Positions 53,677 to 63,220 are shown, counted from the first letter of the stretch. The stretch is 64,000 nt of DNA from an uncultured Tateyamaria sp. (GCF_947487805.1 NZ_CANKXW010000010.1:1-64000), one strand, 5' to 3'. Made by a program: numbers and translations. The notes: a model not told the origin generated them from the letters alone.

Positions 53677-54921
53677 ATGAAACGTTACTCTGCCTTTGCC
53701 ATCGCGCGCGAAGCTGCCCGTTACCACACCGGTTGGGAACGGGCCTGGCGCGCGCCGGAACCACGGGCGAAATACGATGTGATCATCATCGGGGCAGGGG
53801 GGCATGGCCTCGCCACCGCCTACCATCTGGGCAAGAATTTCGGCATCACCAACGTTGCCATCCTCGAAAAGGGCTGGCTGGGCGGCGGCAACACGGGCCG
53901 CAACACGACGATCATCCGCTCGAACTACCTTCAGGACCCGTCGGCGGCGATTTACGAAAAATCCCGCAGCCTTTACGAGACGATGAGCCAGGACCTGAAC
54001 TACAACGTCATGTTCTCGCCCCGCGGCGTCATCATGCTGGCCCAGACCCACCACGAGGTGCGCGGCTATCAGCGCACAGCCCACGCCAACGCGTTGCAGG
54101 GGGTCAAAACCGAATTCATCGGCCCCGACAAGGTCAAGGAACTGGTTCCGATCATCAATATCGACGGCCCCCGCTATCCGGTGCTGGGCGGCCTCTGGCA
54201 GGCACGCGGCGGCACGGCGCGCCACGATGCGGTGGCCTGGGGCTATGCGCGGGCCTGTTCGGACATGGGCATGGACGTCATCCAGAAATGCGAAGTCACC
54301 GGCATCCGCCGTGAGGGTGGTCGCGTCGTGGGCGTCGACACGTCCAAGGGCGCCATCGACTGTGACAAGCTGGGCATCGTCGTGGCCGGGCATTCAGGCG
54401 ACGTGGCGGGTATGGCAGGCTTCCGCCTGCCCATCGAATCCGTGGCGCTTCAGGCGCTGGTGTCCGAGCCGATCAAACCCTGCATGGATGTCGTGGTCAT
54501 GGCCAACACGGTCCACGGCTACATGTCCCAGTCCGACAAGGGCGAGATGGTGATCGGCGGCGGCACCGACGGCTACAATAACTATACCCAGCGCGGGTCC
54601 TTCCACCATATCGAGGAAACCGTGCGCGCGCTCAACGAAACCTTTCCCATGATCAGCCGGCTCAAGATGCTGCGCCAATGGGGCGGCATCGTGGATGTAA
54701 CAGGGGACCGCTCGCCCATCCTGTCCAAAACACCCGTGGACGGCGTGTTCATCAACTGCGGCTGGGGCACCGGCGGGTTCAAGGCGATCCCCGGATCAGG
54801 CTGGGCCATGGCCGAACTGATGGCCAAGGGGCATTCGCCGCTTACCGACGAATTCTCGCTCGACCGGTTCCGCGCGGGCAAGTTCATCGACGAAAGCGTT
54901 GCCGCAGGGGTGGCGCATTGA
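53677..54921 (+). CDS. soxB: sarcosine oxidase beta subunit
   Basis: 414 aa. After MKRYSAFAIAREAARYHTGW comes the FAD Rossmann motif VIIIGAGGHGLATAYHLG, then GNTGRNTTIIRSNY, and the C-terminal NCGWGTGGFKAIPGSGW. SoxB carries FAD and covalent FMN and oxidises sarcosine to glycine and a one-carbon unit passed to tetrahydrofolate. GGAGG precedes the ATG at 53677. Unusually, soxD does not follow directly: two minus-strand small genes intervene. Confidence 0.95.
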   Translation: MKRYSAFAIAREAARYHTGWERAWRAPEPRAKYDVIIIGAGGHGLATAYHLGKNFGITNVAILEKGWLGGGNTGRNTTIIRSNYLQDPSAAIYEKSRSLYETMSQDLNYNVMFSPRGVIMLAQTHHEVRGYQRTAHANALQGVKTEFIGPDKVKELVPIINIDGPRYPVLGGLWQARGGTARHDAVAWGYARACSDMGMDVIQKCEVTGIRREGGRVVGVDTSKGAIDCDKLGIVVAGHSGDVAGMAGFRLPIESVALQALVSEPIKPCMDVVVMANTVHGYMSQSDKGEMVIGGGTDGYNNYTQRGSFHHIEETVRALNETFPMISRLKMLRQWGGIVDVTGDRSPILSKTPVDGVFINCGWGTGGFKAIPGSGWAMAELMAKGHSPLTDEFSLDRFRAGKFIDESVAAGVAH

Positions 54922-54938
54922 TGCGCGCCCTGCTGCAC

Positions 54939-55112
54939 TCACCTGTGAATGGAGTGGTCCTCGACGCGGATCCGCTCGCGGTCCGCCTCGGTCTGACGTG
55001 CGTCACGCGCCGTTTCTTCCACAAGCGCACCGCGCCCGGTGCGGCGTTCCCGAATGGCCAGAACCACGCCGACAATGGCAAATGCCAGAACGATCAGGCC
55101 CAGCCACTCCAT
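54939..55112 (-). CDS. small single-pass membrane protein in the sox cluster
   Basis: 57 aa. MEWLGLIVLAFAIVGVVLAI is an N-terminal membrane helix followed by a charged tail rich in Arg and Glu (RERRTGRG, then TEADRERIRVEDHS). Its ATG directly follows the stop of the next small gene (TGAATG at the junction), a sign of translational coupling. No family is recognised. It lies opposite to soxB and soxD, just after the soxB stop. Confidence 0.6.
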   Translation of the reverse strand: MEWLGLIVLAFAIVGVVLAIRERRTGRGALVEETARDARQTEADRERIRVEDHSIHR

Positions 55113-55295
55113 TCAGTGGGTCTTCTTACCTTCACCGGCGGCACTGCCAAAGGCGATCAGGTTGCTGACGTCAATCTCGCGCCCTCCACGGGCGGCCTTG
55201 CGCCGGGCCGCGGCGCGCTGTTCGCGCACAAACATGATCAACGCAATCGCGATGATCGTGCCAAAGACCAGAACGGCGCCCATTTCCTTGCTCAT
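55113..55295 (-). CDS. small single-pass membrane protein in the sox cluster
   Basis: 60 aa. MSKEMGAVLVFGTIIAIALI is an N-terminal helix followed by FVREQRAAARRKAARGG and a polar tail. GGAGAG precedes the ATG. It forms a two-gene unit with the preceding 57-aa protein. Function unknown; length, helix and coupling argue for a real gene. Confidence 0.62.
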   Translation of the reverse strand: MSKEMGAVLVFGTIIAIALIMFVREQRAAARRKAARGGREIDVSNLIAFGSAAGEGKKTH

Positions 55296-55495
55296 GGCTC
55301 TCTCCTGTCAACTCACGTTGACACTGCCACATCCGTAAGGGCGCGGTCACGCAAATTCGCAAAACCGGCGGGACGTGGCCGGATGACACCCCGGCAAATG
55401 GCCGGGTTCAGCCCGTTTTCGCACGGACACGCCCGCCCCGTTGCGCCCCGCGCCACAGCTGACCAGATGGAGGCCCACACAACGGAGGCTATCCC

Positions 55496-55693
55496 ATGTC
55501 AGACTATCCCAACCCGAACCTGCACCGTGGTGACGGCGTGTCGGGCCGCGGCCTGCTCATCGCCTTTGGCGTCATTGTCGCGATCATCGCGATCCTGGCC
55601 CTTGTCGGCACCAGCAGCGTGCCCGACGGCGGCACCGTCAGCCAGGACGCCATCGCACCTGCGACGGAACCCCTGGTCGTGCCAACCGAATAA
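55496..55693 (+). CDS. small membrane protein, unknown function
   Basis: 65 aa. A polar N-terminus (MSDYPNPNLHRGDGVSGRG) is followed by one membrane helix LLIAFGVIVAIIAILALVG and an acidic/proline tail ending VVPTE. ACGGAGGC lies at a good distance before the ATG. It sits between the divergent small-gene pair and soxD. Confidence 0.62.
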   Translation: MSDYPNPNLHRGDGVSGRGLLIAFGVIVAIIAILALVGTSSVPDGGTVSQDAIAPATEPLVVPTE

Positions 55694-55783
55694 CACCACA
55701 CCATCCACATTCCGGACCGCATCGGGCGGGCGTCTCACGGCGCCCGCCTTTCGCGTGTCCGCCCCGCTGACCGGAGTGTTGCC

Positions 55784-56113
55784 ATGCTGATCCTGACCTG
55801 CCCCTGCTGCGGCGTGACCGGCGAAGAGACCGAATTCCACGCCGGTGGCGAAGCCCACCTGAAACGGTTCGGCCCCGGTTCGACCGATGACGACTTTGAA
55901 AGCTATCTGTTCATGCGCGAGAACCCCAAGGGCGTTCATTTCGAACGCTGGCGCCACGTCTATGGCTGCGGCAAGTGGTTCCACGCCGCCCGCTGCACGA
56001 TGACGTTGGAGGTGTTCGGCACCTATCCCGCCCAGACGTTGGCCCCACCGCAAGAACTGTGCGACGCGATCTCCGCCAAGCGCCCCGGCTGGTCCTGGAG
56101 GGCATTCTCGTGA
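55784..56113 (+). CDS. soxD: sarcosine oxidase delta subunit
   Basis: 109 aa. MLILTCPCCG opens with the zinc-binding cysteines, then ETEFHAGGEAHLKR, FMRENPKG and YGCGKWFHAARC, all typical of SoxD. It is the zinc-containing subunit of the heterotetrameric enzyme and helps form the folate tunnel. It lies 49 bp before soxA. Confidence 0.93.
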   Translation: MLILTCPCCGVTGEETEFHAGGEAHLKRFGPGSTDDDFESYLFMRENPKGVHFERWRHVYGCGKWFHAARCTMTLEVFGTYPAQTLAPPQELCDAISAKRPGWSWRAFS

Positions 56114-56162
56114 TCCACCCTTTCGTCTCTCCATTCCGCGCCACAGTTCAGGGGGCCCTGAC

Positions 56163-59100
56163 ATGAGCACAAGACTAGCCACAGGTGGCCGCCGTCTGAA
56201 CCGCGACGCTGGCGTCCGGTTCTCTTTCAACGGGCAAAGCCTCAAGGGGGTCGAGGGCGACACACTCGCCTCGGCGCTCCTGGCCAATGACCAGATGCTC
56301 GTAGGCCGGTCCTTCAAGTACCACCGCCCGCGCGGCATCGTCGCCGCAGGCCCCGAGGAGCCCAACGCGCTGGTCAACCTCGGCCAGGACGCCGCGTTCG
56401 AACCCAACCAGCGCGCCACCACGACCGAGCTTTTCGACGGGCTGACCGCCACCAGCCAGAACCACTGGCCCAGCCTCGAATTCGACGTGGGCGCGATCAA
56501 TGCGAAACTGTCGCGTTTCATGCCCGCGGGCTTCTACTACAAGATGTTCATCCACCCGCGCCCCTTGTGGAAACATGTCTACGAGCCATTCATCCGGCAG
56601 GCCGCGGGCCTCGGTAAGGCGCCCAAGGGCCGCGATGGCGACACCTACGAACATTTCTATGCCCATTGCGATGTGCTGGTCGTGGGCGGTGGCATCGCGG
56701 GCCTGACCGCGGCCAAGGCCGCCGCTGACAGCGGCGCGCGCGTGCTGATTGTGGAACAGACCGCCCATTGGGGCGGACGTGCGCCGGTGGATGGCGGCAC
56801 CGTGGACGGGTTGCCTGTGGATAAGGTAGTGGACGATCTCGTGTCCGCGCTGCGTGACATGGACAATGTCACGATGCGGTTACGCATGATGGGCGCAGGC
56901 GTGTACGACCACGGCTATGTGCTGGGTTACGAACGGCTGACCGACCATGCGCCGGATCTGGACGGGCCGCGCCACCGGCTCTGGCGCATCCGCGCAGGCC
57001 ACACGATCACCGCGACGGGCGCGATCGAACGGCCTCTCAGCTTTGCGGGCAATGACGTGCCGGGCGTGATGCTGGCGGGGGCGGTGCGCGACTACGTTGT
57101 CGACTACGGCGTCAGCGTGGGCGACCGCACGGTCGTGGTCACCAACAATGACGACGCATATCGCACCGCAATCGCTTTGAACGCCGCAGGATTGTCGGTT
57201 CCGGTCATTCTCGACGCGCGGGTGCCGTCGGTGGACAGCCCCCTGATGGCGCAGGCCAAGGCCGCGGGCATCCGGGTGATGATGGGCCACGGCGTGGCCA
57301 AGGTGCTGGGCGGCAAGCGCGTCACCGGTGTCGCTGTCTGTGCCCAGGCGGGCGAGGGCGCGGTGCTCGAAGAAATTGCCTGCGACGCGGTGGCGATGTC
57401 GGGCGGCTGGTCGCCCGTGGTGCACCTGTGGTCGCATTGCGGGGGCAAACTTGTCTGGGACACGCAATTCGCCATGTTCCGCCCGGATGTGGACAAATCC
57501 CCCCTGGGCGCCGATGGCGCGCCGTTCGTCAGTGCTGCGGGTGCGGCCAACGGCCACTTCGGGCTGGCCGAAATTCTGGGCGACGCCCACGCGATGGGGC
57601 AGGGGGCAGCACGGCGCACGGGCCACACCCCCGCCAAATCCGCAGCCCCCGCAGGCGACAGCATCGAAGAGGCCCCGATGCTGCCCGTCTGGCTGATGCC
57701 CCAGGGCGCGTCGCGCGCGCTCCGCTCCAAGGCGTGGCTCGACTACCAGAACGACGTGAAGGTGTCGGACGTGCAACTGGCCGCGCAGGAAGGGTTCGAA
57801 TCCGTCGAACACGCCAAGCGCTACACCACGCTGGGCATGGCCACGGATCAGGGCAAGCTGAGCAATATCAATGGCCTCGCGATCCTGTCGGACGCGCTGA
57901 ACCAGCCGATCCCGCAGACCGGCACGACCACGTTCCGCCCGCCCTATACACCGATCTCCATGGGGGCCATCGGTGGCGAGGCGCGCGGCGACGTGTTCCA
58001 GCCGATCCGCCGCACGCCCATGCACAACTGGCACGACCAGAACGGCGCTGACTGGGAACCGGTGGGCCAGTGGCGGCGACCATACGCCTATGTACGCGCC
58101 GGCGAGAGCACCCATGACGCGGTGATGCGCGAAACCCGCAATGTGCGCGAAAACCTCGGGCTGCTCGATGCCTCCACGCTGGGCAAGCTGGTGGTCAAGG
58201 GGCCGGACGCGGGCAAGTTTCTGGACATGCTTTACACCAACATGATGAGCACGCTGAAACCCGGCAAATGCCGCTACGGGCTGATGTGCGACGAAAACGG
58301 GTTCCTGATCGACGACGGCGTCGTCGCGCGCATCGATGACCAGACATTCCTGTGCCACACCACCACCGGCGGTGCCGAACGGATCCACGGCCATATGGAA
58401 GAATGGCTGCAAACCGAATGGTGGGACTGGCAGGTCTATGTGGCCAATGTCACAGAACAATATGCCCAGGTGGCCGTGGTCGGCCCTAATGCCCGCAAGG
58501 CGCTCGAGGCGCTGGGCGGCATGGATGTGTCCCGCGAGGGGCTGGGTTTCATGGAATGGGCCGATGGCACGCTTGGCGGGTTCGACGTGCGCGCCTACCG
58601 GATCTCCTTCTCGGGCGAGCTGAGCTATGAGATCGCCGTGCGCGCCAGCGAAGGGCAGGCGTTCTGGGATGCGCTAATGGCGGTCGGGGCCGATCTGGGC
58701 GTCATGCCCTACGGGACCGAAGCGCTGCACATCCTGCGCGCGGAAAAAGGGTTCATCATGATCGGTGACGAAACCGATGGCACGGTGATCCCGCAGGATC
58801 TGGGCCTGCACTGGGCGCTGTCCAAGAAAAAGGACGATTATCTGGGCAAGCGCGCGCATCTGCGCAGCCACATGGCCGATCCCGAACGCTGGAAACTCGT
58901 GGGGCTCGAGACGCTGGACGGATCGACGCTGCCCGATGGCGCCTATGCCGTGGCCCAAGGCACCAACGCCAACGGCCAGCGCAACATGCAGGGACGGGTG
59001 ACCTCCAGCTACCATTCGCCCAACCTGAACAAGGGCATCGCCATGGGCCTCGTGCTGCACGGGCCGGACCGCATGGGCGAGGTGATCGATTTCCCGGGCA

Positions 59101-59177
59101 CTGACGGCACCGTCTACAAGGCCCGGATCGTCAGCCCGGTATTCTATGACCCGGACGGGGAGAAGCAGAATGTCTAA
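56163..59177 (+). CDS. soxA: sarcosine oxidase alpha subunit
   Basis: 1004 aa. In order: a 2Fe-2S-like N-terminal fold with FNGQSLKGVEGDTLASALLA (about 20-100), a pyridine-nucleotide/FAD module with VLVVGGGIAGLTAAKAAADS (about 165-500), and a C-terminal GcvT-like folate domain (about 610-1000; LGLLDASTLGKLVVKGPDAG). It binds NAD+ and tetrahydrofolate, giving 5,10-methylene-THF. Its stop overlaps soxG by eight bases. Confidence 0.96.
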   Translation: MSTRLATGGRRLNRDAGVRFSFNGQSLKGVEGDTLASALLANDQMLVGRSFKYHRPRGIVAAGPEEPNALVNLGQDAAFEPNQRATTTELFDGLTATSQNHWPSLEFDVGAINAKLSRFMPAGFYYKMFIHPRPLWKHVYEPFIRQAAGLGKAPKGRDGDTYEHFYAHCDVLVVGGGIAGLTAAKAAADSGARVLIVEQTAHWGGRAPVDGGTVDGLPVDKVVDDLVSALRDMDNVTMRLRMMGAGVYDHGYVLGYERLTDHAPDLDGPRHRLWRIRAGHTITATGAIERPLSFAGNDVPGVMLAGAVRDYVVDYGVSVGDRTVVVTNNDDAYRTAIALNAAGLSVPVILDARVPSVDSPLMAQAKAAGIRVMMGHGVAKVLGGKRVTGVAVCAQAGEGAVLEEIACDAVAMSGGWSPVVHLWSHCGGKLVWDTQFAMFRPDVDKSPLGADGAPFVSAAGAANGHFGLAEILGDAHAMGQGAARRTGHTPAKSAAPAGDSIEEAPMLPVWLMPQGASRALRSKAWLDYQNDVKVSDVQLAAQEGFESVEHAKRYTTLGMATDQGKLSNINGLAILSDALNQPIPQTGTTTFRPPYTPISMGAIGGEARGDVFQPIRRTPMHNWHDQNGADWEPVGQWRRPYAYVRAGESTHDAVMRETRNVRENLGLLDASTLGKLVVKGPDAGKFLDMLYTNMMSTLKPGKCRYGLMCDENGFLIDDGVVARIDDQTFLCHTTTGGAERIHGHMEEWLQTEWWDWQVYVANVTEQYAQVAVVGPNARKALEALGGMDVSREGLGFMEWADGTLGGFDVRAYRISFSGELSYEIAVRASEGQAFWDALMAVGADLGVMPYGTEALHILRAEKGFIMIGDETDGTVIPQDLGLHWALSKKKDDYLGKRAHLRSHMADPERWKLVGLETLDGSTLPDGAYAVAQGTNANGQRNMQGRVTSSYHSPNLNKGIAMGLVLHGPDRMGEVIDFPGTDGTVYKARIVSPVFYDPDGEKQNV

Positions 59178-59742
59178 TGCCGTGACCGCCCTGAACGGGG
59201 CCGAAGCCCGCGACGGGATCGCTACCATCACCGAAGTCGCTTTGCAGGGCATGATCACCCTGCGCGGCGATCTGGCCTCCAAACCGGTGGCCAAGGCTGT
59301 CAAGGCCGCCGCTGGCGTGGCCGTGCCCAAACCCGGCACCGCCGCCGTGGTGGGGGACAGTGGCGTCTGCTGGATGTCGCCTGACGAGCTGTTGATCCTG
59401 TGCCCCTATGACACCGTGGCCGAAACGGTCGCGCAGATGAACGACACGCTGGCGGGTGTCCACGCACTGGTGGCCGACGTGTCGGACGCCCGCGCATCCT
59501 TCCGCGTCGCAGGCCCCGCCGCCCGCGAGGTCATGGCCAAGCTCGCGCCCGTCGACCTGCACCCGGACGCCTTTGCGCCCGGCATGTTCCGCCGTACGCG
59601 CATGGCGCAGGTGCCCGCGGCCTTCTGGATGCCCGACACCGACAGCTTTCAGATCGTGTGTTTCCGCAGCCAGGCGCAATACATGTTCGACCTCCTGAAA
59701 GTGGCCGCACAAAAAGGCAGCGGCGTCTCGGTTTTCCAGTAG
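59170..59742 (+). CDS. soxG: sarcosine oxidase gamma subunit
   Basis: 190 aa, GcvT-like small subunit: SGVCWMSPDELLILCPYD and DVSDARASFRVAGPAAREVM are the usual blocks. The ATG at 59170 overlaps the soxA end and gives the expected length. It completes soxBDAG, although B is separated from D by small genes. Confidence 0.93.
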   Translation: MSNAVTALNGAEARDGIATITEVALQGMITLRGDLASKPVAKAVKAAAGVAVPKPGTAAVVGDSGVCWMSPDELLILCPYDTVAETVAQMNDTLAGVHALVADVSDARASFRVAGPAAREVMAKLAPVDLHPDAFAPGMFRRTRMAQVPAAFWMPDTDSFQIVCFRSQAQYMFDLLKVAAQKGSGVSVFQ

Positions 59743-59817
59743 AAACCGCGGCTGCCGCCCTTGGGTTTCCGAGCGCTGATGCTAAATAGTGTCAGGTACG
59801 CGTCAAAAGGGAATTCC

Positions 59818-60225
59818 ATGAAAAAGTCATTTGCAACTCTGGCCGCCCTCGCAGCCCTGTCGACACCTGCGCTGGCCCTCGACTATGTCTGTCAGGTGCG
59901 CGACACCGGCAACGGGTTCATCTCGCCCGTGCTTGCCCTGCAATTCGAACCGGGCGCTGCTACCGGTGCGGTCTTTGACATCTATATCAACGAGGTCCAC
60001 GGCGCGCCGATCCAGGCCAAGATCAAGGATCGCGGCAATGGCAAATACCGGTTCACCTACCGTGTGAACAACATCCCCGCACGTCCGCGCCCTGCGCGCA
60101 TCGGCTACCGGATCGAACTGGATACGGTCAAGAATACCGTGGTGGTGCGCGGATCCATGCCGGGGGTCACCAATTCGTTCAACGGCAACGGCACCTGCCA
60201 GCAAGGCGTGCTGCCGCGCAGCTAG
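59818..60225 (+). CDS. secreted protein of unknown function
   Basis: 135 aa. Signal peptide MKKSFATLAALAALSTPALA, then a compact mature domain rich in beta-type segments (ATGAVFDIYINEVHG, KYRFTYRVNNIPARPRPAR) with two cysteines (DYVCQVRD near the start, GNGTCQQG near the end) likely bridged. No family recognised. The start at 59818 is chosen for the signal peptide. It stands alone between soxG and sodB. Confidence 0.65.
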   Translation: MKKSFATLAALAALSTPALALDYVCQVRDTGNGFISPVLALQFEPGAATGAVFDIYINEVHGAPIQAKIKDRGNGKYRFTYRVNNIPARPRPARIGYRIELDTVKNTVVVRGSMPGVTNSFNGNGTCQQGVLPRS

Positions 60226-60317
60226 GCCGCGTTTTGCGCAGATCGCGCTTGATCTTGCCGTGATCCGCACAATCTGTCAGTCACACGCATGTAATACGAA
60301 CCGAAGGGGGCCCACAC

Positions 60318-60917
60318 ATGGCTTTTGAACTTCCCGATCTTCCCTATGCCCACGATGCACTGGCGTCCAAGGGCATGTCCGCAGAAACGCTGGAATACCA
60401 CCACGACCTGCATCACAACGCCTATGTCACCAACGGCAACAAGGCGATCGAGGGCACCGAATGGGCGGGCAAATCCCTCGAAGAGATCATCGTGGGCACC
60501 TATGATGCAAACGCTGTGGCGCAGAACGGCATCTTCAACAACATCAGCCAGCTGTGGAACCACAACCAGTTCTGGGAAATGATGGGCCCCGGCGACGCGG
60601 GCATGCCCGGCGAGCTGGAAAAGGCACTGACCGAAAGCTTTGGGTCGGTCGACAAGTTCAAGGACGCGTTTTCTGCCGCAGGGGCCGGTCAGTTCGGCTC
60701 CGGCTGGGCGTGGCTGGTCAAGGACAGCGACGGCAGCCTCAAGGTGACCAAGACTGAAAACGGCGTGAACCCGCTCTGCTTTGGTCAAACCGCGCTGCTG
60801 GGCTGTGATGTGTGGGAACACTCCTACTACATCGATTTCCGCAACAAGCGTCCCGCCTACCTGACCAACTTCCTCGACAACCTGGTCAATTGGGAAAACG
60901 TCGCCAGCCGCATGTGA
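60318..60917 (+). CDS. sodB: superoxide dismutase (Fe/Mn)
   Basis: 199 aa. LEYHHDLHHNAYV, QLWNHNQFWEMM and DVWEHSYYIDFRNKR give the metal ligands His, His, Asp and His; AGAGQFGSGWAWLV is the signature more typical of Fe-type enzymes. It converts superoxide to peroxide and oxygen in the cytoplasm. GAAGGGGG precedes the ATG. A strong terminator follows. Confidence 0.95.
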   Translation: MAFELPDLPYAHDALASKGMSAETLEYHHDLHHNAYVTNGNKAIEGTEWAGKSLEEIIVGTYDANAVAQNGIFNNISQLWNHNQFWEMMGPGDAGMPGELEKALTESFGSVDKFKDAFSAAGAGQFGSGWAWLVKDSDGSLKVTKTENGVNPLCFGQTALLGCDVWEHSYYIDFRNKRPAYLTNFLDNLVNWENVASRM

Positions 60918-60950
60918 GCAGCTGCTAACATCCTGATTTCAAATGACATG

Positions 60951-60980
60951 AGGTCTGTCCCCGCGGGGACAGACCTTTTT
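60951..60980. terminator. bidirectional terminator between sodB and the LOG-family gene
   Basis: AGGTCTGTCCCC/GGGGACAGACCT form a perfect 12-bp stem around a GC centre, followed by TTTTT on the plus strand. The last T overlaps the stop codon of the convergent gene. On the minus strand the run of T is missing, so it works best for sodB. Confidence 0.85.
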
Positions 60981-61519
60981 CATACCAGAAGATCCAGCGC
61001 CTGATCCGCCGTCTCGGCAACGGTGAAATATTCCAGCAGCGACGCATCGGCAAATCCCTGATCGACCACGTGCTGCATCAAGGCCAGCAGCGGATCCCAG
61101 TAGCCGTTGATGTTGATCACCACGACCGGCTTGTCATGCAGGCCCAGCTGCCGCCAGGTCAGGACCTCGAAAATCTCGTCCAGCGATCCCGCGCCGCCGG
61201 GCAACAGCACAACCGCATCGCAGTTCATGAACATGACCTTCTTGCGCTCGTGCATGGTTTCGGTGACCACGTACCGGGTCAGGTCGGTCTTGCCGACTTC
61301 CCAGTCGACCAGATGTTTGGGGATGACACCGAACGTATCCCCGCCTGCGGCTTGCGTGGCCCGTGCCACGGCACCCATCAGGCCCACATCCCCGGCCCCG
61401 TAAACCAGCCGCCAACCGCGGCCCGCAATCCCGCGCCCAAGGGCCAGCGCATCAGTCTCATAGGAGGGGTCAACACCGGTGCGCGACCCGCAAAAGACAC
61501 AGACAGACAGTGGGGCCAT
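60980..61519 (-). CDS. LOG-family protein (cytokinin riboside 5'-monophosphate phosphoribohydrolase-like)
   Basis: 179 aa. VCVFCGSRTGVDPSY, LVYGAGDVGLMGAVA, ERKKVMFMNCDA and PGGAGSLDEIFEV are the LOG motifs (the usual PGGxGTxxE is PGGAGSLDE here). The family cleaves nucleotide monophosphates at the N-glycosidic bond. The start at 61519 (MAPLSVCVFC) is chosen for the family N-terminus. Confidence 0.88.
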   Translation of the reverse strand: MAPLSVCVFCGSRTGVDPSYETDALALGRGIAGRGWRLVYGAGDVGLMGAVARATQAAGGDTFGVIPKHLVDWEVGKTDLTRYVVTETMHERKKVMFMNCDAVVLLPGGAGSLDEIFEVLTWRQLGLHDKPVVVININGYWDPLLALMQHVVDQGFADASLLEYFTVAETADQALDLLV

Positions 61520-61646
61520 GGCAACAGTTCCTGTATGAGCGCGTGAAAGTGAAGGCTTTGTGACAGCAGTGTTTTGACCGTTGTTATGCGCCCTGCTATG
61601 CAAGCGCAACGAAAGCGGGCTGTTTTGGGGCGCGGAAAGGCTGCAA

Positions 61647-63152
61647 ATGTCGAAGTTGACGGCACTTTTTGGAACGAATGCGGGCGTGATGGCCGTCGGG
61701 GGCGCGGTGGTTGCCGTCGCTGTTGGCGCGGGCGTCTATATCAGTTCGCAAGACACAGGCCCGGTGGCCAAGGCGCCGGTGGTCGAGGCGGCGCTGACGC
61801 CAGAGCCGACGCCAGAGGTTGAAGCGGCGGCACCCGAACCCGAAGTGGCCGAGGCCGCGCCGCCTTCCATCGACGAGGTGCGGCTGGAACCCGACGGGCT
61901 GACCATTATCGCAGGCCGCGCGGCACCGGGCAGCGAAGTGTCCGTGTTGCTGGACGGGGCCAAGAACACATCCGTGACGACCGATCCCGGCGGCAGCTTT
62001 GCCGCGATCACCATCCTGCCGCCCAGCGCAAAGGCGCAGGTGCTGACCGTGGTGCAGCGCGTCGGCATCGATGAGATTGCGTCCGATGACGAGGTGATCC
62101 TCGCCCCCCAAGCGACACCGGCGCCCGTCGTTGTGGCCGAGACGGCCCCCGAAGCGGAAGCGGCCCCCGAAGCGGAGGTGGCGGCTGCGGATCCGGTCGA
62201 GCCGGTCTCTGACTCCGATGTGGTCGAGGCCGCCCCCGCGCCGCAAGTTGACGTGGAAATCGCCAGCCTGCCCGAGATTGACGACACCCCCGCGCCCAGC
62301 GTCCTGCAACCGCAGGCTACGGCGCAGCCCGAGGCTCCGGTGACCGAAACCCCCGCAACCGAGACCGCCGAAGCGACCGAAGCCCCCGTCGTGGCCCCGG
62401 TTGTCTCTGACGACATCGCCGCCGTGACCGAAGATACACAACCGGTGGTCGACATTACGCCCGCGCCCGTCGAGGACACCGCAGAGGTCGCGGAGGTGGC
62501 GCCCGTGGCCGAACCCGCAGACCCGGCACCCGCCGTTGTCGCCGAACAGGTACCCGCCCCTTCGGCCCAGGAAACCGTCGCCGCCGTGGACGCCCCCGAC
62601 ACGCAAGAGGCCGAGCTGCCTGCGCCGGTGACGGTCCTGAAATCCACCGCCGAAGGCGTGCAGGTGCTCAGCAATGCGCGCCCCGAGGCGCTGGACAATA
62701 TCGAACTGGACACCATCAGCTATTCCAACGAGGGCGAGGTCCAACTGGCAGGCCGGGCACAATCCGAGGCCGAGGTGGTGCGCGTCTATGTGGACAACCG
62801 CCCCGTTGCGGACCTGAGCGTGGCCGAGGATGGCGGCTGGCGCGGCGATCTGCCTGACATCGACACCGGCACCTACACCCTGCGCGTGGACGAGCTGAAC
62901 CAGGAGGGCGAGGTGACAAGCCGCGTGGAAACGCCTTTCCGTCGCGAGGACCCCGAGGTGCTGGCCGCGATCGACGATCCGGACGCACCCGCCACCCAGA
63001 TCACCGTCCAGACCGGCAACACCCTGTGGGGCATCGCGCGCGAACGCTATGGCGAGGGGCGGCTTTTCGTGCAGGTGTTCGAGGCCAATCAGGAACGCAT
63101 CCGCAATCCCGATCTGATCTTTCCCGGCCAGGTCTTTGCCCTGCCGAATTGA
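61647..63152 (+). CDS. LysM-domain envelope protein with acidic Pro/Ala-rich stalk
   Basis: 501 aa. One membrane segment near the N-terminus (about 15-35, VMAVGGAVVAVAVGAGVYI) is followed by a long low-complexity Ala/Pro/Glu/Val region (about 45-350) with one or two Ig-like beta domains (LTIIAGRAAPGSEVSVLLDG; VQLAGRAQSEAEVVRVYVDN), and a C-terminal LysM (about 450-501; VQTGNTLWGIARERYGEG). The LysM should bind peptidoglycan. The protein is probably anchored in the inner membrane and reaches across the periplasm. Start at 61647 (MSKLTALFG). Confidence 0.85.
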   Translation: MSKLTALFGTNAGVMAVGGAVVAVAVGAGVYISSQDTGPVAKAPVVEAALTPEPTPEVEAAAPEPEVAEAAPPSIDEVRLEPDGLTIIAGRAAPGSEVSVLLDGAKNTSVTTDPGGSFAAITILPPSAKAQVLTVVQRVGIDEIASDDEVILAPQATPAPVVVAETAPEAEAAPEAEVAAADPVEPVSDSDVVEAAPAPQVDVEIASLPEIDDTPAPSVLQPQATAQPEAPVTETPATETAEATEAPVVAPVVSDDIAAVTEDTQPVVDITPAPVEDTAEVAEVAPVAEPADPAPAVVAEQVPAPSAQETVAAVDAPDTQEAELPAPVTVLKSTAEGVQVLSNARPEALDNIELDTISYSNEGEVQLAGRAQSEAEVVRVYVDNRPVADLSVAEDGGWRGDLPDIDTGTYTLRVDELNQEGEVTSRVETPFRREDPEVLAAIDDPDAPATQITVQTGNTLWGIARERYGEGRLFVQVFEANQERIRNPDLIFPGQVFALPN

Positions 63153-63220
63153 GGCGGGCACTGGCAACCGGCGCATTGCTGGCCTAAGTAGAACGCTCTG
63201 ACTTTTGGGGACGTTCATTC

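Noticed and set aside
56880-58460. Minus-strand open frame of over 500 codons opposite soxA
   Set aside because: Antisense shadow of a well-supported gene; no motif, no ribosome binding site, composition typical of reverse reading.
61780-62700. Apparent repeat array in the LysM gene
   Set aside because: The Ala/Pro/Glu codon runs are irregular low-complexity coding sequence, not a tandem repeat of fixed unit.
61596-63218. Long minus-strand open frame opposite the LysM protein gene
   Set aside because: The frame exists because the sense gene is GC-rich and low in complexity; its translation is Gly/Arg/His-rich without motifs, while the sense strand has a membrane helix and a LysM domain.
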